A stretch of DNA of 64,000 nt from Hyphomicrobium_A sp963722495 (GTDB taxonomy: Bacteria; Pseudomonadota; Alphaproteobacteria; Rhizobiales; Hyphomicrobiaceae): contig CAVRND010000005.1 of the NCBI GenBank assembly GCA_963722495.1, forward strand, positions 117,546-181,545. Direction: 5' to 3'. This document shows, one piece after another, positions 1 to 9,924 of the stretch (position 1 is the first letter of the stretch; each line of letters begins with the position of its first letter). The notes beneath the pieces are model-generated. The model did not search any database. It saw nothing but the letters and a program-made list of their open reading frames with translations, and was not told the DNA's origin. The position numbers and the translations under genes were made by a program.

Positions 1-1
1 G

Positions 2-220
2 ATCCCGTCGGCACATTGCTGGACCGGCAATCCGCTGCACACGCCTGAAGGCGTCGTCTTCAATCTCAAGAAGCTGGGGCCGACCGCTTGGGCGCTCTGC
101 TCCCTCCACAACGCGATGCGGCGCATCGTTTCGATGCTGGGCTTGCGCCCCGTGCTGCGCCGGCTGCGTCTTGAGGGCCTTGGCACGCGCCTCGCCGGGA
201 ACCTCGCCGCCGGCAGATAA
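2..220 (+). CDS. Hypothetical protein, 3' end only (cut by window edge)
   Basis: An open frame enters from the window edge and stops at TAA 218-220, giving about 72 residues. It contains a CWTGNP segment and ends in a basic leucine-rich stretch (VLRRLRL) and a glycine/alanine-rich tail. I recognise no domain. The tRNA-Arg gene lies on the other strand 78 bases further on. In such GC-rich DNA a frame of this length could be chance, so I hold it with limited confidence. Confidence 0.4.
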   Translation: MPSAHCWTGNPLHTPEGVVFNLKKLGPTAWALCSLHNAMRRIVSMLGLRPVLRRLRLEGLGTRLAGNLAAGR

Positions 221-297
221 CGCGGCGAGCCGCCCGGGCACCCTCGCCATCGACGCGCGCTCCGTCGCCCATGCGGGTTCGCGGCGTGGATGGAAAT

Positions 298-374
298 TGG
301 CGATCCCGGCAGGATTTGAACCTGCGACCCTCTGCTTAGAAGGCAGATGCTCTATCCAACTGAGCTACGGGATC
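298..374 (-). tRNA. tRNA-Arg (anticodon TCT), first copy
   Basis: On the minus strand the acceptor arms GATCCCG and CGGGATC pair over seven bases, the anticodon loop is CTTCTAA (anticodon TCT, reading AGA), and the T stem is GCAGG/CCTGC. A G discriminator is followed by an encoded CCA at 298-300. The 77 bases are identical to the gene at 6050-6126. Confidence 0.97.
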
Positions 375-402
375 CAAGCCGACGCCTGAGCGGCGCGCCG
401 GC

Positions 403-408
403 ATTATA
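403..408 (-). promoter_or_regulatory. -10 box of the first tRNA-Arg gene
   Basis: The minus strand reads TATAAT followed by GCC, 29 bases ahead of the mature tRNA 5' end. The same TATAATGCC, with a similar TGATTTGG block just upstream, precedes the second tRNA-Arg copy, while the bases between box and tRNA differ. That conservation supports a promoter. I could not fix a convincing -35 box at normal spacing. The rest of 375-670 shows nothing else. Confidence 0.65.
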
Positions 409-670
409 GCAGCCAAATCACCACCAGATCGTGCCGCGCCAGTGGCCTTCGGCCGAGCTGCCGCCACCGCGGCTGCGCCTGCGAAGGGTGTCCGTGCCAA
501 CGGGAGCGCGGGTTCCGATAGGCACTTTCAACGAGGAGGCCGAAAGACCGCGCCGGCCCCAAAATGGAGCGGTGTCCTGCCTTTCTTTTAACCGTCGCAC
601 CTAGCGGGAGCGGTCCCAGATAGGGCATTCTTCCCGAAAATAACAACCCAAAATTCCCGGGTGAACGCGA

Positions 671-1637
671 ATGCGATGGTTCGGCCTGGTTCTCCTGTTG
701 GCGCTGGCGGCATGCGACGAACCCCGTTCGGCGGCCTATTCTCCCGAGCGCGGCAGCAGCTTTGAACCGGTCGCGGTCGAATTGGAGTCGGCGCAGCTGG
801 CGCAGAAGATCGACGGCATCGCGACACTGGTCAGCCCCGACTCCCTGACACTACTCAACGCCGAGATTCGCGCGGCCGAAATCGCCTCCGGTTTCAGCCA
901 GCGGTCCCTGGACCGCTACAAGGGCATCCGCACGCTCGGCGAACAGCGCGTCGACAATGCCGAGCGGCAGGCCTCGACCGACGCTACGCAGGTTGCCCTG
1001 CTCAAGCTGCGGCTGCGCAACGCCTGGGGCGACACGGCTCCGTTCCTTGCCCCCGCCAACCGCGACCGGCTCGTCGACGAACTCGCCTCAGGCAAGACGA
1101 CGATCGTGCGGTTGGATTTTCCGCGCTCGGTCGACCGCGACCTGCGCAACGTGCGCATCACCCCACTGGGCGGCGGCGATGAGATTACCGTCACGACAAT
1201 CTGGCAGGCGCCGTCCGGCAACCTCGCCATGCCGGGCACCTCGTTCTTCGGCCTGATGCCCGCCGGCCCGGGCCTGCGTCCGGGGGACCGCGCCAAGATC
1301 ACTGCTGAACGCAGCGCACCTCTCGCCGGCGTCGTTGTCCCGGCCTCGGCCGTCGTCGTGTTCGCCGGCGAGTCCTGGTGCTACGTCGAAAAGCAGCCCG
1401 GTCAATTCGAGCGCAAGCTGGTGTCGCTGTCGACACCGGTCGATGCCGGCTATCTGACCGACGGCTTTGCTGCCGGCACCAAAGTGGTGGTGCATGGCGC
1501 CTCGGCGCTCCTGTCGCGCGAGGCCGAGCCTGGCGCCTCCGATGACGATGACGACGCCAAGCCACGCGCCGCAAAGCCGGTCACCGAGGCGGAGCAGCCG
1601 GACGAAGTCACCGATCTCCACATCCGGCCTCAACTGA
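671..1637 (+). CDS. Periplasmic adaptor (membrane fusion) lipoprotein of an RND efflux pump
   Basis: The protein begins with a lipoprotein signal (LLALAAC, cysteine at about residue 15). An alpha-hairpin/beta-barrel adaptor of the CzcB/CusB type follows, then the typical GVVVPASAVV strand and an acidic DDDDD run near the end. Adaptors link an inner-membrane RND pump to an outer-membrane channel. The pump gene starts 10 bases downstream, so the two are co-transcribed. As written the frame runs on to 1786 inside the pump gene; a one-base correction near 1560-1630 puts the stop at TGA 1635-1637, which fits the operon better. No outer-membrane channel gene is present. The substrate is unknown. 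Confidence 0.75.
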
Positions 1638-1647
1638 GCGCGCGCCC

Positions 1648-4600
1648 ATGGACGCGCTCATCCGATGGTCGATCCGCCACCGCGTCGTCGTCGCGGCCCT
1701 ATCGGTGGCCTGGCTCGTTGCCGGCATCTTCTTCGCACTGCGGGCCCCACTCGACGTCTTCCCTGAGTTCGTTCCGCCGCAAGTGACGATCCAGACCGAG
1801 GCGCCGGGCTTTGCGCCCGAGCAGGTCGAGCAGATCGTCACCCGGCCCATCGAGGCGGCGGTGAACGGCGCCCCGGGCGTCGAATCCCTGCGCTCCGAAT
1901 CCGTCTATGGGCTGTCCGTCGTCGTCGTGACGTTCGAAGAGCGACGTCGATCCGGTCACCATCCGCCAAGGCATATCCGAGCGCCTCGGCACGCTCGCCG
2001 GCGAGCTGCCCACGGGGGTCGCCCAGCCCAAGCTCACGCCGCTCACCTCGAGCACCATGGACGTCCTCAAGTTCGGACTGCTGTCGAACTCGGTCGATCC
2101 CTATACGCTGCGCGACATCGCCGACTGGACGATCAATCCGCATCTGCTGGCACTGCCGGGCATCGCGCGCGTGACCGTCTACGGCGGCGCCATCCGCCAG
2201 GTGCAGATCCAGCCCAACCTCGACCGGCTCGCCGGCCTCGGCCTCAGCATCAACGACGTGATGGAGGCGGGGCGCGCCGCGCTCGCCCTGCGCGGCGGCG
2301 GCACCATCGACACCAACTCGCAGCGCATCACGCTCGACGCCCCGCCGCCCGCGCCCGACCCGCAGGCCATCGCGCAGGCGCTCGTCGGCATGCAGGACAA
2401 CATGCCGATCACCATCGGCCAGGTCGCCAACGTCACGATCGGGCCGGCCGTGCCGATCGGCGATGCGACCATCATGGGGCGGCCGGGCGTGCTTGTGACC
2501 GTCTCCAGTCAGTTCGGCGCCAACACGCTCAAGGCGACCGAGGCGGTGGAGCGGGCGCTGGAGGATCTGAAGCCGGCGCTGGAACGGCGCGGCATCGACG
2601 TCATCCTGCTGCATCGTCCGGCGTCGTTCATCGAACGCGCGCTGAGCAACCTGGAGCACGCGCTGGCGCTCGGCTCGGCGCTGATCCTCATCGTGCTCTA
2701 CGCCTTCCTGCGCAGCTGGAAGGCGGCGCTGATCTCGTTCCTCGCCATACCGCTCTCGCTGCTGGCGGCGATTTTCGTCCTGGCCGAGTTCGGCCAGACG
2801 CTCAACACCATGACGCTGGGCGGCTTCGCGCTGGCGCTCGGCGTGCTGGTCGACGACGCCATCATCGACATCGAGAACATCATGCGGCGGCTGCGCCTCG
2901 CCAAGGCGGCAGGGCGCGACGACGATCTGCAGACCATCGAGGAAGCGTCGATCGAGATCCGCGGCTCGATGCTCTACGGCACGCTGGCCGTCATCTTCGT
3001 GTTCCTGCCGATCCTGTTCGCGGGCGGCGTGCAGGGGCGCTTCATCGGCCCGATGGCGCTCACGTTCATCATCGCCGTCCTCGCCTCGATGATCGTTGCG
3101 CTCACCGTCACGCCGGCGCTGTGCGCACTCATGCTGACGGGCGAGGAAACGAAGGAATCCCCTCGCCTCGTCACGCTGATGCAGGGCTTGCAGGCGTGGT
3201 GCATGGAGAAGGTTCGCACACGCTGGGGTCTCACGGTTGCCGCGCTTGCCGGCGCTGCGGCGGCAGCCATCGCCGTCGCGCCGTTTCTGCACAGCGAGCT
3301 GATCCCGCAGTTCCGCGAAGGTCACTTCGTCATCCAGATGACGGCGGCGGCGCAAGGGACATCGGTCGGGGACATTTCGGCGACGGGCATCCGCATCTCC
3401 AACGAGCTGCTGAAGCTGCCGTTCGTGCGCGCCGTCGGCCACCAGATCGGCCGCGCCGAAGCGGGCGAGGACACCTGGAGCCCCGACAAGAGCGAGTTCC
3501 ACGTCGAGCTGACGGCCGAGCATGACGAGACGGAGACCGAGGCGCAGGAAAAGATCAGGGACGTCCTCGAGCATTTTCCCGAGGTGCGCACCGAGGCCAT
3601 GACCTTCCTCGGCGATCGCATCAGCGAGACGCCTCAGCGGCGAGACGGCACAGGTGGTCATCAACCTGAGCGGCACCGAGATCGAAACGCTCGAGAGCTC
3701 CGCCGAAGAGGTGCAAAAGGCCATCGCCGGCGTCGAGGGCGTCGAAGACTTGCGGATACCCAAGGCCGCGAAGGTGCCCACGATGGCCATTCGGCTCAAT
3801 CGCACGGCGCTGGCCAACTACGGCCTCACGGCCCAGGACGCGCTCGACAACCGTGCAAACGGCATTCGCCGGCACGACCATCGGCCAGACCTATGTCGGC
3901 GCACAGACCGTCGATGTCGTCGTCATTCTACCGCCCGATCAGCGCGATCGCGTCGAGCAGCTCTCGAACCTGCTGGTCGGCAATTCGAAGACACGCGTGC
4001 AGCTGCGCAACGTCGCCGCCATCGGCATGACCGATGGGCGCTCGATCATTCAGCACGAGGGTGCGCAGCGGCGCGTCAACGTGAACTTCAACGGCGCGTC
4101 CGACCGCTCGCTGCAGCGATACCGTGGCCGAGGTGAAAGACCGCGTCGCCGCCTTGCAGCTGCCGGCCGGCGTCTACGTGTCCTATGCCGGCCAAGCCGA
4201 GGAAGAGCGCGCCGGTCAGATCCGGCTCGGCATCCTGACGGCGCTCAGCATCGCGCTGGTCATCATCGTTCTGACGACGGCATTCACGCGGCGCGCTTTG
4301 GCCGTCGTGCTGCTGATCAACGTGCCGTTCTGCCTCATCGGCGGCATGGCGGCGATCGTGGCCAGCGGCGTCGGCCTGACGCTCGGCAGCCTCGTCGGGC
4401 TCGTTACGGTGTTCGGCATCGGTGCGCGCAACTCGGTGATGATGCTGGCGCACGTCGAGCACCTCGTCGACCGGGAGGGCCGGCCGTGGTCGGCACCGAC
4501 GATCCGCATCGCCGCGGCCGAACGCTTCGCCCCGGTGTTCATGACGGCGCTGATGGCGGCGCTCGGCCTCGTACCGCTGGCCTTGGGACTTGGGCGCCCG

Positions 4601-4795
4601 GGGCACGAAATCGAAGCGCCCATGGCGATCGCCATCTTGGGCGGATTGACCACGGCGACCTTCCTGAACCTCGTCGTGCTGCCCGAGGCGCTGATCCGCA
4701 TGCAAGGCTGGCTGGGCCTGGGCAAAGGCGGCGGCGACCACATCTCGAAACTGGCGAAGCCCGCGCGGCAACCGGAAACCGCTAGCGCGTCGTAG
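1648..4795 (+). CDS. RND-family efflux pump, CzcA/CusA-like (frame interrupted)
   Basis: An inner-membrane proton-driven pump of about 1,040 residues. It opens with MDALIRWSIRHR and the first membrane helix, then the FPEFVPPQV porter start. It carries the heavy-metal RND signature LVDDAIIDIENI near 2845-2880 and ends with the last helices (TVFGIGARNSVMML). The protein continues across four frame breaks near 1941, 3632, 3862 and 4116; at each, removing one C restores the frame (for example GAA GAG GAC GTC at 1941). Homology to CzcA/CusA suggests metal or cation export, but no metal-binding methionine or histidine cluster stands out. I read it as intact in the organism. Confidence 0.85.
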
Positions 4796-4834
4796 CTTGG
4801 CCGAGCGGACCGGGGCGCAAATCAGCTCGCAAGC

Positions 4835-4851
4835 TGGCGATCCCGGCAGGA
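4835..4851 (-). repeat. 17-base copy of the tRNA-Arg 3' end (candidate attachment-site remnant)
   Basis: The plus strand reads TGGCGATCCCGGCAGGA, identical to 298-314 and 6050-6066 and in the same orientation. It is the last 17 bases of tRNA-Arg including CCA. The rest of the tRNA is absent. Duplication of a tRNA 3' end in direct orientation is the usual footprint of site-specific integration next to a tRNA. No integrase gene is visible. Confidence 0.6.
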
Positions 4852-5037
4852 GAGTCGATGCTCTCCCGAAGTTGCCCAGACAGGTCGAATGATCCTCCTT
4901 GCTGAGGCCCGGAATCATCGCTGTCCGACGCAGTAATGACTCTGCCCGCACACGACATTGACGGGGCTTAGCAAATCATTTTAGGGGTATCGCGCGTTCC
5001 TGGTCGGCGTCATGCGGCGTTTGGCACGAGGTGACGG

Positions 5038-6091
5038 GTGCGCTTCATCCTACAGCTTGTTGTGGTGCTGAGCGGGCTGCTCTTGGCCCGCGAGTTCATG
5101 GCACACTCGAACGAGCAACTCCGCCTGGCACTTCGCTGGGCGAAGGTCGTCTCGGAGAGCATCGCCACCGTGCACAAAACGCCAACCCTAGTCGGTTCGG
5201 TGGAAGTCGCACGGATAACGGAAGTCTCGGCGCAGAGCATCGCCACCGTGCACGAACCGCCGGCATTGGTCGCACCGGTGGCTGTCACACGGATAGCGGA
5301 AGTCTTCGAGCAGAACCTTGTCACCGTGCACGAACCTCCAGCGCTGGTTGCACTCGTGGCGGTCGCACAGATAGCGGAAGTCTCAGCACAGAGCATCGCC
5401 ACCGTGCCCGAACCGCCATCACTGGTTGCACCCGTGGCAGCCGCACGTATAGCGGAAGTCCCAAATCAGAGCATCGCTACCGTGCACAAATCGCCGGCGC
5501 TGGTCGCACCGTTGGCGGTCGCACGGAGAGCGGAAGTCTCAGCGCAGAGCGTTGCCACCGTGCGCGAACCGCCAGCGCTGGTTGCAGCCACGGCGGTCGT
5601 ACGAATAGCGGAAGTCTCGGAGCAGAGCGTGTTCGCCGCGCACGAACCGCCAGCGCTGGTCGCACCCATGGCGGCCATACGGATAGCGGAAGTCTCGGAG
5701 CAGAGCGTGTTCACTGTGCACGAGCCACCAGCGCTGCGTCGCACCCATGCCGGCCATACGGATAGCGGAAGTCTCAGAGCAGAGCGTCGTCACCGTGCAC
5801 GAACCGCCAGCGCTAGTCGCACTGGCAGTCGCACGGAGAGCGGATCTCTCAGAGCCGAACGTCGTCACTGCGCACGAACTGCCAGACTTGGACTCGCCGA
5901 TGACAGAGTGCGAGCAGATCTGGGATCAGATGACGCACATGACAGAGAAGAGTGGGCACAGGCATGCCTTCGAGTCGACGATCGGCTCCTCGTTCGCCAT
6001 GACACCTCTACAACGGCCAGCGGCGATCGCGCGGAAGACCGATGAACCTTGGCGATCCCGGCAGGATTTGAACCTGCGACCCTCTGCTTAG
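5038..6091 (+). CDS. Tandem-repeat protein with N-terminal hydrophobic segment, unknown function
   Basis: A GTG start at 5038 gives a hydrophobic N-terminus (FILQLVVVLSGLLL) that could be a signal peptide or anchor. About nine copies of a 26-residue repeat follow, roughly SIATVHEPPALVAPVAV then RIAEVSEQ. Among copies the changes cluster at third codon positions of this frame (CCG/CCT/CCA, GTC/GTT, GCG/GCA), which argues that this strand and frame are translated. The eighth copy is 79 instead of 78 bases; dropping one C near 5735 continues the repeat in the next frame to a non-repeated tail (LDSPMTECEQIWDQM). The nominal stop at 6091 lies in the antisense of a tRNA, so the true C-terminus is uncertain. 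Base composition is visibly less GC-rich than its neighbours. I recognise no family. Confidence 0.55.
5161..5880 (+). repeat. 78-bp tandem repeat array, about 9 copies
   Basis: The phrase GCCACCGTGCACGAACCGCC and its variants recur every 78 bases from 5161. Copies are contiguous and imperfect, with no spacers. The period is a multiple of three and matches the 26-residue protein repeat. Copy 8 carries one extra base and copy 9 is about three bases short. The array decays after about 5880. Confidence 0.9.
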
Positions 6092-6126
6092 AAGGCAGAT
6101 GCTCTATCCAACTGAGCTACGGGATC
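6050..6126 (-). tRNA. tRNA-Arg (anticodon TCT), second copy
   Basis: Identical over all 77 bases to the gene at 298-374, with encoded CCA at 6050-6052. Its 3' end faces the small segment that is closed on the far side by the tRNA fragment at 4835-4851. Confidence 0.97.
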
Positions 6127-6155
6127 CCATATGACGCTTTGGAAGCGTCGTCGGC

Positions 6156-6161
6156 ATTATA
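6156..6161 (-). promoter_or_regulatory. -10 box of the second tRNA-Arg gene
   Basis: TATAATGCC on the minus strand, 30 bases ahead of the tRNA, with TTGATTTGG just upstream. The arrangement matches the promoter of the first copy. Confidence 0.65.
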
Positions 6162-6328
6162 GTGACCAAATCAACAACACATGGCGGCAAGGCCGTGGAT
6201 AGGCCGCGCGCCGCTCCCTTGCAAGCGATCGAGCGCATTATCTTAGCGCCTGTGTTCCCTAGGGTTCTTGAAACGGTCACGGTTCGCTGGCACTACGCAC
6301 CCTTACGAAGCAGCACGGAAGATTGAGC

Positions 6329-6883
6329 ATGCAGGTTAGACCGTCCGCCTCCGTCCACGTTTGTGCATTGCGGCACATTCCGGAGGTCATCGCGCGCACC
6401 GGCGCCAGCCATCTCATCAGCGCCATCAACGCCGATCTCATTCCTGCGACGCCCGCCGGCCTCGCCGCCGAGCACCACTTGAAGCTCGACATGCACGACA
6501 TCATCGAGATGCAGGACGGCGCCACCGCGCCTGCCGAAGAGCATGTCGGCCAGCTCATCGAATTCGTGCGCGGCTGGGATCGCCAGGCGCCGCTGCTCAT
6601 CCATTGCTACGCCGGCCTCAGCCGCTCGACCGCTTCGGCTTTCATCACGCTGTGCGCGCTCAACCCCGGCGCCCCGGAGAAGGCGATTGCGCTCGCGCTG
6701 CGCCGCGCTTCCGACACCGCCGTGCCGAACCGCCGCTTCGTCGGGCTCGCCGACACGTTCTTGAAGCGCGACGGCCGCATGGTGGCGGCGCTCGACTGCA
6801 TGGGTCCCAACCGTATCGCGCACGAATGCGTCCCGTTCGGCGTCGACGGCCATCACGCGCCGCTGATCGACCGCGCGGCGTGA
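6329..6883 (+). CDS. Tyrosine-phosphatase-like (cysteine phosphatase fold) protein
   Basis: A 185-residue cytoplasmic protein. The P-loop HCYAGLSRST at about residues 92-101 matches the HCx5R(S/T) catalytic signature of protein tyrosine and dual-specificity phosphatases, with Cys as nucleophile and Arg binding phosphate. The ATG at 6329 is preceded by GGAAG at good spacing; an in-frame TTG six bases upstream is less likely. It stands alone, with tRNA-Arg behind and a strong terminator after it. The substrate cannot be told from sequence. Confidence 0.85.
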   Translation: MQVRPSASVHVCALRHIPEVIARTGASHLISAINADLIPATPAGLAAEHHLKLDMHDIIEMQDGATAPAEEHVGQLIEFVRGWDRQAPLLIHCYAGLSRSTASAFITLCALNPGAPEKAIALALRRASDTAVPNRRFVGLADTFLKRDGRMVAALDCMGPNRIAHECVPFGVDGHHAPLIDRAA

Positions 6884-6927
6884 AGCCCGCGGGCCCATTC
6901 GTCCCATCCCGATATTCCGTTCACTGA

Positions 6928-6958
6928 CGCGGGCCCTCAGCGGCCCGCGTTCGTTTTT
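6928..6958 (+). terminator. Rho-independent terminator after the phosphatase gene
   Basis: CGCGGGCC (6928-6935) pairs with GGCCCGCG (6942-6949) around a six-base loop and is followed by TTCGTTTTT. Confidence 0.85.
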
Positions 6959-7115
6959 GCGGCCCTCTGCTGCCAACAGACGCCGGCCCTCCCCTGAGTT
7001 GCGTGACCACCAGACACGTTGATCGTGACGGCAAACCCATGGCAAGAAAGGTATAAGCGCGTCAGCGGACCTAAGGCTGCCGGCAAAAAAGCGACTTCGG
7101 GGGAAGGTAACGACT

Positions 7116-8868
7116 ATGGCCAGCACTGCAAGCGTTGGGGACGCCGGCCCGGCGCTGCTCTCCAGAGAGCGCACCATCGCCAAGCCGGGATTCAATCGCT
7201 GGCTCGTTCCGCCCGCCGCCCTGTGCATCCATCTTGTGCATCGGCATGGCCTACGGCTTCTCGGTGTTCTGGAAGCCGCTGCAGGCGCGCCCTCCTCGGC
7301 GCCGACGGCAAGGCGCTGCCCGAATGCTCGCAGGGCGCCGTCACCTTCGCCGAGAAATCGATCGGCACGCTGCACGCGCTGACGGCCACGGACTGCAACT
7401 GGAGCCAGTTCGACCTCGGCTGGATGTACACGTTCTTTTTCGTGCTGCTCGGCCTCTCCGCCGCGACCTGGGGCGGCTGGCTGGAGCGCGTCGGCCCGCG
7501 CAAGGCGGCGTTCGTCTCGACGCTGTGCTGGGTCGGCGGCCTGCTGCTGGCGGCGGTCGGCGTTTACATCCACCAGCTATGGCTGATGTGGATCGGCGCC
7601 GGCGTCATCGGCGGCATCGGTCTCGGCCTCGGCTACATCTCGCCGGTCTCGACTTTGATCAAATGGTTTCCCGACCGCCGCGGCATGGCGACGGGCATGG
7701 CCATCATGGGCTTCGGCGGCGGCGCCATGATCGGCTCGCCGCTCGCCACCATCCTGATGAATGGCTTTAGCGGCGGCGCCTATTCGGCCGGCGGGTTCAC
7801 GCTTCCGTGGGCCGGCTTCCGCACGGCGACCGACGTCGGCGTCTGGCAGACGTTCGTCGCCCTCGCCGCCATCTACTTCGTGTTCATGATGGTCGGCGTG
7901 TTCGGCTATCGCCTGCCGCCCGGCGGGCTGGAAGCCGCAAGGCTGGACGCCGCCGGCCAACGGCAACCGCATGATCACCTCCAACAACGTGCACCTGAAG
8001 GATGCGCACAAGACGCCGCAGTTCTGGCTGCTGTGGATCATTCTGTGCATGAACGTGTCGGCCGGCATCGGCATCATCGGCGCGGCCTCGCCCATGTTGC
8101 AGGAGACGTTCGCCGGCGCGCTCGTCGGCAATCCGGCGCTCGGCTACCTCGATCTCAAGAAGGACATCGCGCTCGCCGCCGCTGCCGCCGGCGTCGGCGC
8201 CGGCTTCGTCGGGCTCATCTCGCTGTTCAACATCTTCGGCCGCATCGGCTGGGCCTCGTCGTCCGACAGGCTCGGGCGCAAGCAGACCTACTTCATCTTC
8301 TTCGTGCTCGGCGCCGCCATGTACGTGCTCGCCTCGTTTGCGGCGGATTGGAAGATCCTCGCGCTGTTCGTCGCCTGCTTCTGCGTCATCGCCTCGATGT
8401 ACGGCGGCGGCTTCGCGACCATCCCCGCCTACCTCGCCGACATGTTCGGCACGCAGTTCGTCGGCGCCATTCACGGGCGCTTGCTGACGGCGTGGTCGAC
8501 GGCCGGCATCGTCGGCCCGGTGATCGTCAACTACCTGCACGACCAGCGCCAGGCCGAGGGCATCGCGCCCGATCAGATCTACGGGCCGATCTTCTACATT
8601 CTCGCCGGGCTGCTGGTGGTCGGCTTCATCGCCAACCTGCTCGTGCGGCCCGTCAATCCGAAGTGGCACATGAGCGAAGCGGACGTCGCCGCCGAGCAGG
8701 CGAAGCTCAAGGCGGCGTCGTCCAGCGACCGCTGCGACGACATCAGACGCCGGCATCGGCATGGGCGGCATCGATTTCAAGGCGGCGCTGTTCTGGCTGT
8801 TCGTCGGCATTCCGCTGGCGTGGGGCATCTGGAACACGGTCGAGAAAGCGCTGGTGCTGTTCCGCTAG
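7116..8868 (+). CDS. OFA-type MFS transporter (oxalate/formate antiporter family; frame interrupted)
   Basis: A roughly 580-residue inner-membrane carrier with twelve predicted helices. The N-terminal half holds the MFS loop RVGPRKAAF and the helix GVIGGIGLGLGYISPVST followed by KWFPDRRGMATG, which is characteristic of the oxalate:formate antiporter family. The C-terminal half repeats the motif as SDRLGRKQTYF. The frame changes near 7220, 7290, 7945 and 8735 but the homology runs through to TAG 8866-8868. A helix (ALFWLFVGIPLAWGIWNTV) closes the protein. Substrate is inferred only from the family; a formate or organic-acid carrier would suit a methylotroph. Confidence 0.8.
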
Positions 8869-8886
8869 CGTCAGGCCAAGCAACGC

Positions 8887-8908
8887 GCGGCGGGCTGCGG
8901 CCCGCCGC
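8887..8908. terminator. Hairpin between convergent genes
   Basis: GCGGCGGGC (8887-8895) and GCCCGCCGC (8900-8908) pair perfectly around TGCG, between the MFS carrier on plus and the NDUFS4-like gene on minus. There is no clear U-tract, so its strength is uncertain; it could serve both genes. Confidence 0.6.
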
Positions 8909-8925
8909 TGCAAGCGCACTCGATC

Positions 8926-9231
8926 TCAGTGCGTCCAGCGGCCGATGCGGCCGAACTTGAAATTGTCGGCGTACGACTTGCGGATCATCTTGCGCGGCGC
9001 CGGCTCGAACACCTGATAGGCGATGCCCTCGCGCTCGGCGTAGGCGACCGCCTCGTCCTTGGTGTCGAAGGCAAGCTGCACCTCGGCGCGCATGTCGCGC
9101 GTGCCGGTCCAGCCCATCAGCGGCTCGATCTCGCGCGGGCTCGCCGGGGCAAACTCCAGCACCCATTCCTTGGTGCGGCCTTCGCCCGACTGCATGGCCG
9201 TCTTCGCCGGCTTGTAGATGCGCGCCACCAT
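8926..9231 (-). CDS. NDUFS4-like accessory subunit of NADH dehydrogenase (ETC complex I region)
   Basis: A 101-residue protein from ATG 9229-9231. The sequence matches the ETC complex I conserved region: RIYKPAKTAMQSG at the start, then WVLEF, GWTGTRDM, and the C-terminal YADNFKFGRIGRWTH. This is the 18-kDa (NDUFS4/AQDQ) accessory subunit that alphaproteobacteria share with mitochondria, where it stabilises the peripheral arm. It is transcribed alone, away from the nuo genes. Confidence 0.9.
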   Translation of the reverse strand: MVARIYKPAKTAMQSGEGRTKEWVLEFAPASPREIEPLMGWTGTRDMRAEVQLAFDTKDEAVAYAEREGIAYQVFEPAPRKMIRKSYADNFKFGRIGRWTH

Positions 9232-9262
9232 GGTGCCCTCGCGTGCAAATCCGTCGCGTCGT

Positions 9263-9339
9263 TGGTCGGGGCGGCGGGATTCGAACTCGCGACCCCTTGC
9301 TCCCAAAGCAAGTGCTCTACCAGGCTGAGCTACGCCCCG
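9263..9339 (-). tRNA. tRNA-Pro (anticodon TGG)
   Basis: The minus strand starts CGGGGCGTAGCTCAGCC, has the anticodon loop TTTGGGA (anticodon TGG), a GCGAG/CTCGC-type T stem, and ends CGCCCCG, A, CCA (9263-9265). Confidence 0.96.
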
Positions 9340-9422
9340 GACGAGCGACGTTGACGGGTTCTACGCGAAGCCAACCGCCGAGTAAACGCGGCGTATCAAA
9401 CGGCCAGGGCGCAGCGTGTGGA

Positions 9423-9916
9423 TCAGGGCTTGCCGGCGGCAAACAGCGGGTAGCGCACGCGGTCGCCGGCCTTGATGCCGAGGCGCTCGGCGGCGCCGCC
9501 GGCCAACTCCAGCACCGCCGACACCGGCCCGTCGGAATTGATGATGCGCTCCGACATCGGCTCGGTTCGCGCTTCGATGCGATGGATGACGCCGTCGGGG
9601 CGGATGAACACCATGTCGAGCGGGATGTAGGTGTTGCGCATCCACATGCTGAGCTCGCGCGGCTCTCGTCGTAGGGGAACAGCATGCCCTTGTTGTCGGC
9701 CAGCTCGGTGCGGAACATCAGGCCCATCGCCTTCTCTTGCGGATCCTCGGCGACCTCGATGTCGATCGGCACTTCCTGGCCGCTGGCGGGCACCAGCCAC
9801 AGCCGGTCGAGACGCACCTTGGCGTCGGCGCCGACCGGTGCGCAAGCAGCGATCAGCGCAACGAAAAGCAGGGCCGCCCAATGGGCGGCCCCGCCACGAA
9901 TTCTCAACTGTGCCAT
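9423..9916 (-). CDS. Secreted DUF192 protein (frame interrupted)
   Basis: About 165 residues. The N-terminus is a signal peptide ending near IAACAPVGADA. The DUF192 core follows: VEVAEDPQEKAMGLMFR, then MWMRNTYIPLDMVFI, and ends VRYPLFAAG. One base is missing near 9665, between PYDESR and the MWM strand; the protein resumes in the next frame. The family is small, secreted or periplasmic, and without a settled function. It lies 8 bases from the cold-shock gene upstream and may be co-transcribed, an arrangement I have seen often in Hyphomicrobiales (from memory). Confidence 0.85.
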
Positions 9917-9924
9917 CGCCCCTA

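Noticed and set aside
1838..3817. 659-residue minus-strand open frame opposite the RND pump
   Set aside because: It is a mirror frame of a GC-rich gene with biased composition (Arg, Ala, Asp, Gly) and no domain.
1648..4795. RND pump as a pseudogene
   Set aside because: All conserved residues persist across frame changes, each fixed by one base; the same pattern affects essential C1 genes nearby.
5161..5880. CRISPR array
   Set aside because: The 78-bp units are contiguous, with no unique spacers, and their variation follows codon positions.
6041..6091. Protein C-terminus ending RSRQDLNLRPSA
   Set aside because: This is the antisense of a tRNA gene, a common false extension; the true stop of the repeat protein is probably earlier or in another frame.
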